A DNA stretch of 64,000 nt from Thermovorax subterraneus (GCA_021608145.1 JAKIHM010000001.1:310001-374000), one strand, 5' to 3'; positions 7,821 to 15,898 are shown, counted from the stretch's first letter. Notes: a model not told the origin generated them from the letters alone. Made by a program: numbers and translations.

Positions 7821-9377
7821 GTGAAAAGAGTGTATAAGAAATTGCCGATAGGTATCCAGAGTTTTAAGGTAATGAGAGAAGAACCCTATTATTATGTGGA
7901 TAAAACCTATTTTGTCAAAAAGCTACTCGACAACGGCAAGTATTATTTTTTATCCCGGCCCAGAAGATTTGGTAAGAGTTTATTTGTCGACACTTTAAAA
8001 TGGGCATTTTTGGGCAAAAAGGAATATTTCAAAGGACTGTATTTGGAGAATAACTGGGGCTGGGATAAAAAATATCCTGTGATCAGTATTAGCTTCGGCA
8101 GTGGAGCTGTTAGAAACCTTGATGAGTTAAAGACTATTGAGAGAGAGATACTGGAAAGAAATAGCAGAGAATACGGCATTCAGTTAGAATTCCAGTCGAT
8201 TACGGGAAGATTTTTTGAGTTGATACAAAAGATATACGAAAAGTATAATGCCCCGGTGGTTGTCCTTGTTGACGAGTACGACAAGCCCCTTTTGGATCGG
8301 ATAATTGATAGAGACCTGGCGATGGAGATAAGAGAAGAACTTAAAAATTTTTATTCGGTCATAAAAGAAGCGGACCAGTACTTAAAATTTGTCTTTATCA
8401 CGGGTGTCAGCAAGTTTTCAAAGGTCTCTCTTTTCAGCGGTTTAAATAATTTGCAGGACATTACGCTAAACCCTGAGTACGCGGTGATTTGCGGGTATAC
8501 TCAAGAAGAACTGGAAAAGGTTTTCTGGGATAGATTAGAGGGGATTGACCTTGCAAAGTTAAGGGAGTGGTACAACGGCTACAGCTGGGTTGGAGAGCCT
8601 GTGTATAACCCTTTTGATGTACTCTTGTGCCTCAGTGAAAAAGATTTCCGGGCCTTTTGGTTCGAGACGGGGACGCCTACTTTTTTGATAAAGCTTATGG
8701 TTGAGAATAAATACTACATACCGTCCATTGAGGATTTAGAGGTAGGGGAAGAACTTATCGGGAGTTTTGATTTAGATCACATTTACGTCGAGAATCTTTT
8801 GTTTCAAGCGGGATACCTTGCTATAAAAAGCAAGGAAGGCAGGGAAGGCCTGATAAGGTACAAATTGGGCTTCCCCAATTTGGAAGTAAAGTACAGTTTG
8901 TCCAACTATTTGTTGAACTATCTTGTGGAAGACTACAGGAAGAAAGAAATAAACAGGACTTTGATTTATAAGGCGGTTTTGGAAAACGACTTTGAAAAAA
9001 TGAAAAAGGTATTTCATTCCTTTTTTGCCTCAATACCTGCTGAGTGGTATAGGAAGAATGACCTGGCCGGATATGAAGGTTATTATGCGAGTATATTTTA
9101 CTGTTACTTTTCTTCTCTAGGCTTTAAGGTAATAGCGGAAGATGCCACCAACTATGGCAAAATTGATATGAGCGTGTTTTTAGACGGCAGGGTATATATA
9201 TTCGAATTCAAAGTGGTGGAATATGTTCCCGAAGGCAGGGCTATTGAACAGCTTAAGAAAAAAAAGTATTATGAGAAATATGCCGGAAAGTTTAACGAAA
9301 TTTACCTTGTAGGTGTGGAATTCAGCAAAGAAAAAAGGAATATAGTTAGGTTTGATGTGGAGAAGATTAAAATATAA
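7821..9377 (+). CDS. AAA-ATPase-like protein with C-terminal PD-(D/E)XK domain (second subfamily)
   Basis: 518 residues from GTG 7821 (MKRVYKKLPIGIQSF). Family signature YYYVDKTYFVKKLL, Walker-A-like RPRRFGKSLF, Walker-B-like VVVLVDEYDKPLLD, sensor-like segment FITGVSKFSKVSLFSGLNNL. The C-terminal nuclease-like core reads NYGKIDMSVFL then VYIFEFKVVE, with Glu and Lys in the expected E-x-K arrangement, followed by QLKKKKYYEKY. This is the same superfamily as the two minus-strand copies but a distinct subfamily (KLPIGIQSF-type N-terminus). It is convergent with the copy at 9411-11081, separated by a single hairpin terminator. A damaged copy of its 3' end survives at 4446-4545. Confidence 0.85.
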   Translation: MKRVYKKLPIGIQSFKVMREEPYYYVDKTYFVKKLLDNGKYYFLSRPRRFGKSLFVDTLKWAFLGKKEYFKGLYLENNWGWDKKYPVISISFGSGAVRNLDELKTIEREILERNSREYGIQLEFQSITGRFFELIQKIYEKYNAPVVVLVDEYDKPLLDRIIDRDLAMEIREELKNFYSVIKEADQYLKFVFITGVSKFSKVSLFSGLNNLQDITLNPEYAVICGYTQEELEKVFWDRLEGIDLAKLREWYNGYSWVGEPVYNPFDVLLCLSEKDFRAFWFETGTPTFLIKLMVENKYYIPSIEDLEVGEELIGSFDLDHIYVENLLFQAGYLAIKSKEGREGLIRYKLGFPNLEVKYSLSNYLLNYLVEDYRKKEINRTLIYKAVLENDFEKMKKVFHSFFASIPAEWYRKNDLAGYEGYYASIFYCYFSSLGFKVIAEDATNYGKIDMSVFLDGRVYIFEFKVVEYVPEGRAIEQLKKKKYYEKYAGKFNEIYLVGVEFSKEKRNIVRFDVEKIKI

Positions 9378-9387
9378 AATTAAAATA

Positions 9388-9411
9388 CCCGCCAAAAAAG
9401 CGGGCTTTTTT
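9388..9411 (+). terminator. Intrinsic terminator between convergent ATPase genes
   Basis: CCCGC, loop, GCGGG and a run of six T. It is placed to end the plus-strand gene; the opposite strand also has a T-rich tail, so it may act both ways. Confidence 0.75.
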
Positions 9412-11081
9412 CATGCTATCCTGCAGGAGCAGCTTTTTCCTTTGAAGGCTATGCCTGCCTTCACGATATCTCTGATTCCCCTGTCCCTTAAGTCCGCCTC
9501 GTATTTTCTGCTTTCTATCTGGTCAAGCGCCTTTTGCGCGTCCTTTTCGGGGTCGCTTTCAGAAACCTTGAATTCCATTATTATCGCCCTCGGAACTTTT
9601 CTATCGATTATTACCACATCATACCTGCCGAAACCGCTTTCCCTCTCGGATTTTATCTCGAAACGCTCTCCTGCCACGCTGAGCATACCCAGGACAAAAG
9701 CCTGATACACTTTTTCAACTTCACCTTCAAACATATGATAACTTGAAACCTTGAGGAGAATTTCGTTGAACTCCCTTTCGAATGCTTCACCCTTCTTTTC
9801 AAAAAGGTATTCTAACATTTGCTCTATCTTTCCGTATTCAAAACCGAGGCCTTTGAGCCAGTTAACGATTGTCGTCCTGTAAAAGGCCAGCACTTCTTTG
9901 TTGGGCGGGTAAAGCTCACAAACCCACTGCCCGAAGGTGCTGTCTATTTTTTTGTCCCTTGGGGTTAGATACCCGCCGAACAGGAATAAACCCCACATGG
10001 CGCTTTCGTTTATCGAGCCGTTTTCGTATTTCAAATCCCTCAATGCGGAGGTTGATTCTATCATCTCCGTTAAGCCTTCGCCCGATAGCAATTTTTCTAT
10101 CTTTTGCTTTACGTGGGGAGGGCTATTGAGTATGAGTTCCCTGATCAGGTCGTTTCCGGAGGTGTTAATCCAGTAGGCTTGTGCGACCTTGCGGCGGACG
10201 CATTCTATAACGCTCCATGGGTTGTATATGCCCTTTGCGCTGCCGAAGGAGTAGCCGTCATACCATTCCTTTATTTCTTCGTATCTATCCTCCATGTTAA
10301 AGTCGGAGAGCATTTTCTTTACTTCTTCCTCGGTAAAGCCGAAGTAATGGGAGTAAAAGTCGTCGAGGATGGTGTAGACCACCAGGTTGTTGAGGCCGGA
10401 GAAGATGTCTTCCTTTGCGACCCTGTATACTCCTGTAAGGAGTCCCTTGAACAGGGAGCTATTTCCCTTGAGAGCTGCAGTGAGCATGCCCCTCATGAAG
10501 TCCACGACTTTTTCGTAGTATCCGTTTACGTATCCGCTCTCTATAGGCACATCGTATTCGTCTATGAGAAGGATTACCTTTTCTCTAAAGTGGGCTTCGA
10601 GAAAGTGTGTTAGGTTATAGAGGCTTTCCCTGTAATCTACCGGGTCGCCCCGCTTTTCCAGAATTTTTATTATGTATTTTTTGTGATATTCCCTTAGCTT
10701 ATCCGATTCCAAAAGATAGGAGTGCTTGTCGTATTCTTTGGAAATAACGCTCTTTAATACATCGTAGGTCTCCTTCCATGATTTTGTTTTTGCATCCTTG
10801 AAGGTTATATGTATGACCGGGTATTTGTTCCTGTGCTTTAGCGCAACTTCGTCGTTTTCGATTTTGAGTCCTTTGAAGAGGTATGAGTAATCCTTTTCGT
10901 TGGAGAAGAAGTATTTAATCATGGAGAAGTTGAGGCTTTTTCCGAACCTGCGAGGCCGTGTGATGAGGATGGCGTTTGCGCCGTCGCGCAAAAGGTCTCC
11001 TATAAGCCCTGTCTTGTCTATGTAGTAGTAATTGCCTTCTATAATGTCCTTGAAGTCCTCTATTCCGGACGGCAAAAGCAA
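9411..11081 (-). CDS. AAA-ATPase-like protein with C-terminal PD-(D/E)XK domain (copy 2)
   Basis: 556 residues, TTG start at 11081 with AGGGGTGAT upstream, exactly as in copy 1. It has the same signatures: YYYIDKTGLIGDLL, RPRRFGKSLN, VILLIDEYDVPI, and C-terminal GFGRYDVVIID with IIMEFKVSE. The central block from Walker B to about residue 285 (containing FMRGMLTAALKGNSS and DIFSGLNNLVVY) is almost identical to copy 1. Residues about 105-170 and 285-425 differ strongly. This mosaic pattern is what one expects from gene conversion between paralogues or selection for diversity in substrate-contacting segments. The stop codon overlaps the shared terminator region. Confidence 0.85.
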   Translation of the reverse strand: MLLPSGIEDFKDIIEGNYYYIDKTGLIGDLLRDGANAILITRPRRFGKSLNFSMIKYFFSNEKDYSYLFKGLKIENDEVALKHRNKYPVIHITFKDAKTKSWKETYDVLKSVISKEYDKHSYLLESDKLREYHKKYIIKILEKRGDPVDYRESLYNLTHFLEAHFREKVILLIDEYDVPIESGYVNGYYEKVVDFMRGMLTAALKGNSSLFKGLLTGVYRVAKEDIFSGLNNLVVYTILDDFYSHYFGFTEEEVKKMLSDFNMEDRYEEIKEWYDGYSFGSAKGIYNPWSVIECVRRKVAQAYWINTSGNDLIRELILNSPPHVKQKIEKLLSGEGLTEMIESTSALRDLKYENGSINESAMWGLFLFGGYLTPRDKKIDSTFGQWVCELYPPNKEVLAFYRTTIVNWLKGLGFEYGKIEQMLEYLFEKKGEAFEREFNEILLKVSSYHMFEGEVEKVYQAFVLGMLSVAGERFEIKSERESGFGRYDVVIIDRKVPRAIIMEFKVSESDPEKDAQKALDQIESRKYEADLRDRGIRDIVKAGIAFKGKSCSCRIA

Positions 11082-11165
11082 GATATCACCCCTTTTCTTT
11101 CCGTGTACATTTTATCACCCGCATCTTCTTTTGTAAAATTATACTCAAAGCTTATGGCATTTTTC

Positions 11166-11185
11166 TGGTATAATTATCTGGGAGG
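11166..11185 (+). promoter_or_regulatory. Extended -10 promoter and ribosome site of murJ
   Basis: TGGTATAAT (11166-11174) is an extended -10 element; no strong -35 is visible at the right distance. The ribosome site GGGAGG (11180-11185) supports the GTG start at 11194. Confidence 0.6.
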
Positions 11186-11193
11186 TTTTCGCT

Positions 11194-12777
11194 GTGCAGG
11201 ATAAGATAAGCTACAAAAAAGCAGCCGTCGTAGTAATGGTGATAACCCTTCTTAGCAAAATCACCGGCTTTTTGCGGGAAATAGTCCTCGGGAGCACCTA
11301 CGGTGCGACTTACGTCACCGACGCCTACCTGGTATCCCAGACTATACCTCAGGTGCTCTTTGCAACAGTGACCGCGGCTTTGGCTACCACCTACATACCC
11401 CTTTATTCGAAGATTAAGATTGGCCAAGGCGAAGAAGAGGCGGTCAAATTTACGAATAAAGTAGTAAATGCAGTGCTCGTTGCAAGTGCGATTGTCACAT
11501 TGCTCGGCCTGATTTTTACAAGGCCGATAGTTTCGTTTATCGCCATGGGTTTCGAGGGAGAAACTTTAAGACTTGCGGTTTCTTTTACCAGGATAGCCTT
11601 CCCGATGGTATTATTCATAGGCCTGAGCAATATTTTTCAGGGGTTTTTGCAGTCCAACGGTGAATTTGCAATTCCAGCGTTCATAGGGATACCGTACAAC
11701 TTCATTTTGATATTTGCGATGATTTTTTTGGGCAGCGCAAGGCCTTACGGACTCGTGATTGCCACGCTTTTAGGGGCCTTCTCGCAGCTTTTGATACTTT
11801 TATTCGGGGCTGCCAAAAAAGGATACAGGTTTGAAAAAATCTTCGTCCTTAATGACCCGGACCTGATAAAAGTAGTGTCCCTTTCCGTTCCCGTCATGAT
11901 GGGGACAGCGGTGCAGCAGCTTAACACTACGATAGACAGGATGCTGGCATCAAGCCTTCCGGAAGGCAGCATTTCAGCATTGAATTTTGCAAACAGGCTG
12001 AACGGCTTTGTCTACGGCCTATTCAGCATGTCCATCTCGGTGGTGATATATCCCCTTCTTTCCCGGCTCAAGGCAGAGGAGGACTTGGCAGGTTTCAAGG
12101 ACAAGCTCGTTAGATCATTAAATGTCATTATGCTCATCATCCTCCCTATAACTGCTGGAGCTCTGGTATTAAGTTTCCCAATAGTTTCCTTGCTTTTCGA
12201 AAGGGGAGAGTTTACAAGAAGGGCGACGGCTATGACGGCGTCGGCGCTGGTGTACTATTCGCTCGGGATGGTGTTTTACGGATGCAGGGACGTATTGAAT
12301 AGGGCGTTTTATTCGCTTCAGGATACCAGGACGCCAATGGTGAACGGCATGATGACCGTGGCGTTCAACGTAGCGATGAACCTGATACTGGTAAGGCAGA
12401 TGGGGCATAGCGGCCTTGCCCTGGCGACGAGCCTGTCGGCAGCTTTGACCACGGCGCTTCTTATTTTTAACCTCAGGAAGAAGTTAGGGGGGCTAGGGGG
12501 CAAAAGGCTTGCCGGGGTTTTCGCAAAAAGCGCCCTTTCGTCGGCAGCGATGGGGCTTTTGGTGCTTTTGCTATATAGGAATTTTGCCGGTTATATTGAA
12601 AGTGCGGGAAAACTGTTGGGCCTTGCAGCATTAGGGACTATAGTCGGGCTTGGCGCCATATTTTATTTTGCATTGATTTATCTTTTGAAGGTGGAGGAGG
12701 CGAGGTGGCTTTTTTCGACGGCAAAGGGCGTAGTGAAAAAATTTAGAGATTTTGGATTGCGAGTAAGGGCAGAGTAG
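11194..12777 (+). CDS. murJ: Lipid II flippase MurJ (MviN)
   Basis: 527 residues starting at GTG 11194, eight bases after GGGAGG. The opening KAAVVVMVITLLSKITGFLR followed by EIVLGSTYGATYVTDAYLV is the hallmark of the MurJ/MviN family, with the conserved arginine after the first helix. QLNTTIDRMLASSL and DTRTPM are further family blocks. About 14 transmembrane segments are expected. MurJ moves lipid-linked peptidoglycan precursor across the membrane. The gene is monocistronic with its own extended -10 promoter and a terminator overlapping its stop codon. The family also includes paralogues of uncertain role in Firmicutes, so its status as the essential copy is inferred. Confidence 0.92.
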   Translation: MQDKISYKKAAVVVMVITLLSKITGFLREIVLGSTYGATYVTDAYLVSQTIPQVLFATVTAALATTYIPLYSKIKIGQGEEEAVKFTNKVVNAVLVASAIVTLLGLIFTRPIVSFIAMGFEGETLRLAVSFTRIAFPMVLFIGLSNIFQGFLQSNGEFAIPAFIGIPYNFILIFAMIFLGSARPYGLVIATLLGAFSQLLILLFGAAKKGYRFEKIFVLNDPDLIKVVSLSVPVMMGTAVQQLNTTIDRMLASSLPEGSISALNFANRLNGFVYGLFSMSISVVIYPLLSRLKAEEDLAGFKDKLVRSLNVIMLIILPITAGALVLSFPIVSLLFERGEFTRRATAMTASALVYYSLGMVFYGCRDVLNRAFYSLQDTRTPMVNGMMTVAFNVAMNLILVRQMGHSGLALATSLSAALTTALLIFNLRKKLGGLGGKRLAGVFAKSALSSAAMGLLVLLLYRNFAGYIESAGKLLGLAALGTIVGLGAIFYFALIYLLKVEEARWLFSTAKGVVKKFRDFGLRVRAE

Positions 12778-12793
12778 AGGATCTGCCCTTTTA
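12765..12793 (+). terminator. Terminator of murJ
   Basis: AAGGGCAGA (12765-12773) and TCTGCCCTT (12782-12790) form a nine-bp stem followed by TTT. The 5' arm overlaps the last codons of murJ. Confidence 0.75.
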
Positions 12794-12824
12794 ATTATTT
12801 GCATAACATAAAAGTTTATCCTTG

Positions 12825-12896
12825 TGGTATAATATGAGAAAATATTACTAACTCTAAAGTAAGTAACTTATAATTAGTAACTTGTGAGTTAGTAAT
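12825..12896 (+). promoter_or_regulatory. Promoter and palindromic operator of an interrupted ATPase gene
   Basis: An extended -10 element TGGTATAAT (12825-12833) is followed by a perfect 11-bp inverted repeat. ATTACTAACTC is at 12844-12854 and GAGTTAGTAAT at 12886-12896. Inside it are two direct copies of AGTAACTT (12862-12869 and 12876-12883). AGGAGGAAAG then precedes ATG 12913. The repeats lie downstream of the likely transcription start, so they could be an operator or an mRNA hairpin. Confidence 0.55.
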
Positions 12897-12912
12897 TCAG
12901 GAGGAAAGCATA

Positions 12913-12945
12913 ATGTTTGTCAGCAGGGAATACGAGCTTGGTACA
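12913..12945 (+). pseudogene. Amino-terminal stub of an ATPase gene cut by IS605
   Basis: The frame reads MFVSREYELGT and then enters the end of an IS200/IS605 element. The peptide matches the start of ATPase_2/DUF234-type proteins such as the neighbour at 6259-7635 (MFVGRKQELE). On the far side of the element, 14704 onward reads ATTAAAGTAG. Rejoining the two flanks gives GAG-CTT-GGT-ACA-TTA-AAG (ELGTLK), a plausible continuation, but a stop follows at once and the rest of the gene is gone. Further frame beyond 12945 is element DNA and not protein. Confidence 0.6.
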
Positions 12946-13120
12946 GTGAACTACCATCCACCTAAAGAGGTGGAGGCTTCCTGCTTCATCGATCGGACTT
13001 GCTGCTGTAGCGGTAAAATTCTTACACCCAGCAGTAGAGGTCCAATCTCCACAGGCGTAAATTCGGGTAGTCCCTACCCTACTGATTGCTTATATAAACA
13101 ACACCATAGTTTTTTAGATT
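12946..13120 (-). ncRNA. Putative omega RNA (reRNA) of TnpB
   Basis: In this family the guide RNA is transcribed in tnpB sense from the 3' part of tnpB through the right end. Its scaffold ends at the element boundary and its guide comes from flanking DNA. The segment after the tnpB stop is structured, with the terminal CCACCT/AGGTGG stem. If the boundary is at 12945/12946, the guide would be complementary to the first codons of the interrupted ATPase gene. Structure and guide are inferred from family knowledge. Confidence 0.55.
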
Positions 13121-14203
13121 TTTCGCTGCATTTTCGTCCCTCTCATGAACAGCTCCACATGCAGGACATTTCCATATCCGTTCCGATAATCTGAGCTCTC
13201 TGTGAATATATCCGCATTTGCTACACATTTTTGATGACGGGAATGTCCTATCTACCGCAACAATTGTCCTGCCATACCAAGCTGCTTTATACGAAAGGTA
13301 TCCTAAAAACTTTGACCATGAGCTGTCTAAAATATATTTTGCTAAGTTCCCTCTTGAAAGCCCTTTTACATTCAAACTTTCGACCACCACGATTTGGCTC
13401 TCGTCTATGATGGTCTTAGACAGCTTGTGCAAAAAATCTCCTCTTGCATTCTTCACATACTCATGTTCTTTCGCAACCCTTGCTCTTGCTTTCTCCCAAT
13501 TTTTAGAGCCTTCCTTCTTCCTCGACAGTTGCCTCTGCAACCTTTTTAATCTCTTCTCAGCCTTAATTAGATATTTCGGATATTCAATCTTCAAACTCCC
13601 TGTATCATTTACAATTGTCCCAAAGCTTTTCAAACCCAAATCTATCCCACAAATAAAATTCTTTGGCTCTTTTACATCATTTCTCGGGTCCTGTACATCT
13701 ACAAGTATGCTCACATAATACCTGCCTGCTCTTGTTTTAACAACTGTTGCTGATTTTATTTTCCCTTCAAACTTCCTGTGAAATACTGCTTTTATTCCAT
13801 CTTTTATCTTCGGCAAATAAAGAAAACCTTTTTCAAAATCTACTCTAATTGTTTCTCTACCATTTTTGGGTTGCTGGTTGTTTGTTGTGTATGACTGCTT
13901 ATCTTTCTTTCTCTTAAACGTCGGTATTCTAAAGTGTCTCGGGTTTTTGAAACAGTCTCTAAACGCCTTTTCCTGCTGTAGCTGAACATTTGCCAAGGCA
14001 AGACTGTCTACTTCTTTCAGAAAAGGATATTCCTTTTTATATCTTGCTGGAGTTATTCTTGGAACCTTTTTACCTTGTCTTAGAGCTTCTAACTTCTCTT
14101 CTAACATCTTGTTCCATACAAATCTGCAGCAGCCAAAAGTCTTTTCAAAAAATTCTTTCTGTGCCTTATCAGGGTATATTCGGTACTTATAAGCTTTTAG
14201 CAT
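13079..14203 (-). CDS. tnpB: RNA-guided endonuclease TnpB (IS605 OrfB)
   Basis: 374 residues, ATG 14203. N-terminal MLKAYKYRIYPDKAQKEF is typical. The RuvC-like catalytic residues are intact: Asp in FICGIDLGLKSFG, Glu in VVVESLNVKGL, Asp in HERDENAAKNL. A zinc ribbon CSKCG...CPAC lies between the second and third motifs. Length is normal for compact TnpB. TnpB cuts DNA next to a TAM using an omega RNA and is the ancestor of Cas12. The gene overlaps the end of tnpA by 7 bp. Nothing suggests inactivation. Confidence 0.93.
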   Translation of the reverse strand: MLKAYKYRIYPDKAQKEFFEKTFGCCRFVWNKMLEEKLEALRQGKKVPRITPARYKKEYPFLKEVDSLALANVQLQQEKAFRDCFKNPRHFRIPTFKRKKDKQSYTTNNQQPKNGRETIRVDFEKGFLYLPKIKDGIKAVFHRKFEGKIKSATVVKTRAGRYYVSILVDVQDPRNDVKEPKNFICGIDLGLKSFGTIVNDTGSLKIEYPKYLIKAEKRLKRLQRQLSRKKEGSKNWEKARARVAKEHEYVKNARGDFLHKLSKTIIDESQIVVVESLNVKGLSRGNLAKYILDSSWSKFLGYLSYKAAWYGRTIVAVDRTFPSSKMCSKCGYIHRELRLSERIWKCPACGAVHERDENAAKNLKNYGVVYISNQ

Positions 14204-14610
14204 TTCCTTTTCTCACCTTGACTTTCGATATATCTTCTAATTACCTCAACTGGAGCACCACCACTTGTTAGCAAACAATAACTTCTTGACCAAAAATATT
14301 CCTTCCACAGCTTTCGCTTAATTTCGGGAAATTCCTTTTTTATAAGCCTTGAGGAGGCACTTTTATAAGCATTTATAAACTTAGAAAGTGGTGTTGTAGG
14401 AGTTGCCTTGAACAAAACATGCACATGGTCTTTATCGTGATTCCACTCAAGCAGAGTTATATTGTAATTCGTTTGAATGTATTCAAAAATTTCTTTTAGC
14501 CTTTTTGAAATTTTCTCATCTATTACGTCTCTTCTGTATTTCGTTACTAAAATCAAATGGTAGTAGAGAAGAAATACTGAATGTTTATTCGAGTCGAATT
14601 TCACAATCAT
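14197..14610 (-). CDS. tnpA: IS200/IS605 Y1 transposase TnpA
   Basis: 137 residues from ATG 14610; an upstream extension to 14703 is part of the left end of the element and lacks a ribosome site. HUH motif in KDHVHVLFKA and the catalytic tyrosine in IRRYIESQGE near the C-terminus are present. The enzyme acts on single-stranded DNA, excising and inserting the element during replication. It overlaps tnpB, which starts 7 bp before its stop. It looks active. Confidence 0.92.
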   Translation of the reverse strand: MIVKFDSNKHSVFLLYYHLILVTKYRRDVIDEKISKRLKEIFEYIQTNYNITLLEWNHDKDHVHVLFKATPTTPLSKFINAYKSASSRLIKKEFPEIKRKLWKEYFWSRSYCLLTSGGAPVEVIRRYIESQGEKRKC

Positions 14611-14759
14611 CACCAGGTTTATTATATACCGAAACTGAATACTTATCAACCGCAATTCATCTCCATCTTTATAGAAGATGGAGACTTCTTGCGATAAGAG
14701 CATTAAAGTAGAAGTTTTCTAGTATAGCAAATTATAAAACCGCTTTTAAACCGAAGCAA

Positions 14760-14789
14760 TTGACACGGACGACGATAAATAGTTATAAT
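14760..14789 (+). promoter_or_regulatory. Sigma-A promoter of the SorC regulator gene
   Basis: A consensus TTGACA (14760-14765) is separated by 18 bp from a consensus TATAAT (14784-14789). This places transcription start near 14797, so the regulator must begin downstream. That decides against any start upstream of 14797. Confidence 0.85.
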
Positions 14790-14840
14790 AAATTGAACAA
14801 TTTCTTATTTTATGAACCGATGATAAAGAGGGTGGCGCAC

Positions 14841-15785
14841 TTGAATATATCGAAGGACAGGCGGCTTTTGATTAAGATAGCCCACATGTATTACAGCGAA
14901 AACAAGACGCAGCAGGAGATTGCCGATAAGCTAGGCATATCGAGGCCTTCGGTTTCCAGGCTCCTGCAGAAGGCCCGGGAGGAAGGGGTAGTCGAGATAA
15001 AGATAAATTACGAGGGGAGCTTCGCAAAGCTCGAAGACATCCTGGAAAAGCGCTTCGGCCTCAAGGAGGCCATCGTCACGCCTTACGACGAAGGGGAAAG
15101 GCTTAAAAAGTTGCTGGCCGAGGCAGCAGCGGATTTTCTTTTGAGGAACTTAAGGGACAAGAACCTGGTTGGGATTTCGTGGGGGACGGTGCTCTGCCAC
15201 GTGCCAGAGTTTATAAAAAACGCTCCTAAGCTGGATGTCACTTTTGTCCCGATGGTAGGAGGAGTAGGGCAAAGTAGGATGGACATCCACTCCAATCAGA
15301 TCGTGATGAACCTGGCAAAGCGTTTCGGAGGAAAGTGGCTGCTCCTCCACGCGCCAGCCATGGTGGAGAGCGTAGAGGTGAAAAATACCCTCCTTTCCGA
15401 CAAGAATATAGCTAAGGTGCTCGAGACGGCGAGCAAGGTCGATATAGCTCTCATAAGCATAGGGTCGCCTTTTGACCCGAATGCCACTATGCTTGAGACG
15501 GGATATTTTACGAAAAAGGAACTGGACCTGCTAAAGAATGCTGGCGCTTGCGGGGATATGTGCTCCAGGTTTTACGACGAAGACGGGAAACCTTGTTGCC
15601 CCGAGCTAAACGACAGGGTCATAGCCGTGACATTAGAGGACATTAAAAAGATTCCAATTGTCGTGGGGATTGCAGGCGGGGAGTCAAAGATGAGGGCGGT
15701 TTTAGCTGCTTTAAGGGGCGGTTATATGAAGGTTTTGATAACCGATGAAAAGACTGCCCGCTGGCTAGTGGGGGAAAAAGTATAG
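14841..15785 (+). CDS. SorC/DeoR-type sugar-responsive transcriptional regulator
   Basis: 314 residues from TTG 14841, preceded by GAGGGTGG; ATG 14820 in the same frame lacks a ribosome site. The N-terminal helix-turn-helix reads TQQEIADKLGISRPSVSRLL (about residues 20-40). The rest is the SorC-type sugar-phosphate-binding domain with GISWGTVL and MVGGVGQS blocks. SorC proteins control adjacent sugar or polyol operons and sense phosphorylated intermediates. The gene has its own consensus promoter and terminator and precedes the gut-type PTS operon, which it probably regulates through the inverted repeat at 15868-15898. Confidence 0.88.
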   Translation: MNISKDRRLLIKIAHMYYSENKTQQEIADKLGISRPSVSRLLQKAREEGVVEIKINYEGSFAKLEDILEKRFGLKEAIVTPYDEGERLKKLLAEAAADFLLRNLRDKNLVGISWGTVLCHVPEFIKNAPKLDVTFVPMVGGVGQSRMDIHSNQIVMNLAKRFGGKWLLLHAPAMVESVEVKNTLLSDKNIAKVLETASKVDIALISIGSPFDPNATMLETGYFTKKELDLLKNAGACGDMCSRFYDEDGKPCCPELNDRVIAVTLEDIKKIPIVVGIAGGESKMRAVLAALRGGYMKVLITDEKTARWLVGEKV

Positions 15786-15809
15786 GCCGAATCGGGCCTT
15801 TTATTTTTT
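15784..15809 (+). terminator. Terminator of the SorC gene
   Basis: AGGCC, six-base loop, GGCCT, then TTTATTTTTTT. Confidence 0.8.
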
Positions 15810-15828
15810 TGTTAAAAAAGTCACAAAT

Positions 15829-15898
15829 ATTGACACAATAAATTAAATATGTTATTTTTTTATTATAGAACAAATGATATTATATTTAACATATGTTC
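15829..15898 (+). promoter_or_regulatory. Promoter and operator of the gut/aco-like operon
   Basis: TTGACA (15829-15834) is followed after 17 bp by TATTTT (15852-15857), a sigma-A promoter with a weak -10. Immediately downstream is an inverted repeat, GAACAAAT (15868-15875) and ATATGTTC (15891-15898), with seven of eight positions symmetric. It is a likely SorC operator. Confidence 0.6.

Larger units (their letters stand above)
12946..14703 (-). mobile_element. IS200/IS605-family element with tnpA and tnpB
   Basis: A complete-looking element. The left end (14661-14683) carries the hairpin CTCCATCTT-tatag-AAGATGGAG recognised by Y1 transposases. tnpA and tnpB overlap by 7 bp, and the right end carries the hairpin CCACCT-aaag-AGGTGG (12958-12973). 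Both genes keep their catalytic residues. Boundaries are estimated from where the interrupted ATPase reading resumes and may be off by several bases. IS605 elements make no target duplication, which agrees with the clean rejoining of the flanks. Confidence 0.8.

Noticed and set aside
10104-10613. Plus-strand frame opposite the second ATPase copy
   Set aside because: Antisense shadow; the same shadow appears opposite the paralogue, as expected from shared sequence.
12913-13194. 93-codon frame starting with a good ribosome site
   Set aside because: Only the first 11 codons are gene-like; the rest is the IS605 right end and the antisense of tnpB. Kept as an ATPase stub instead.
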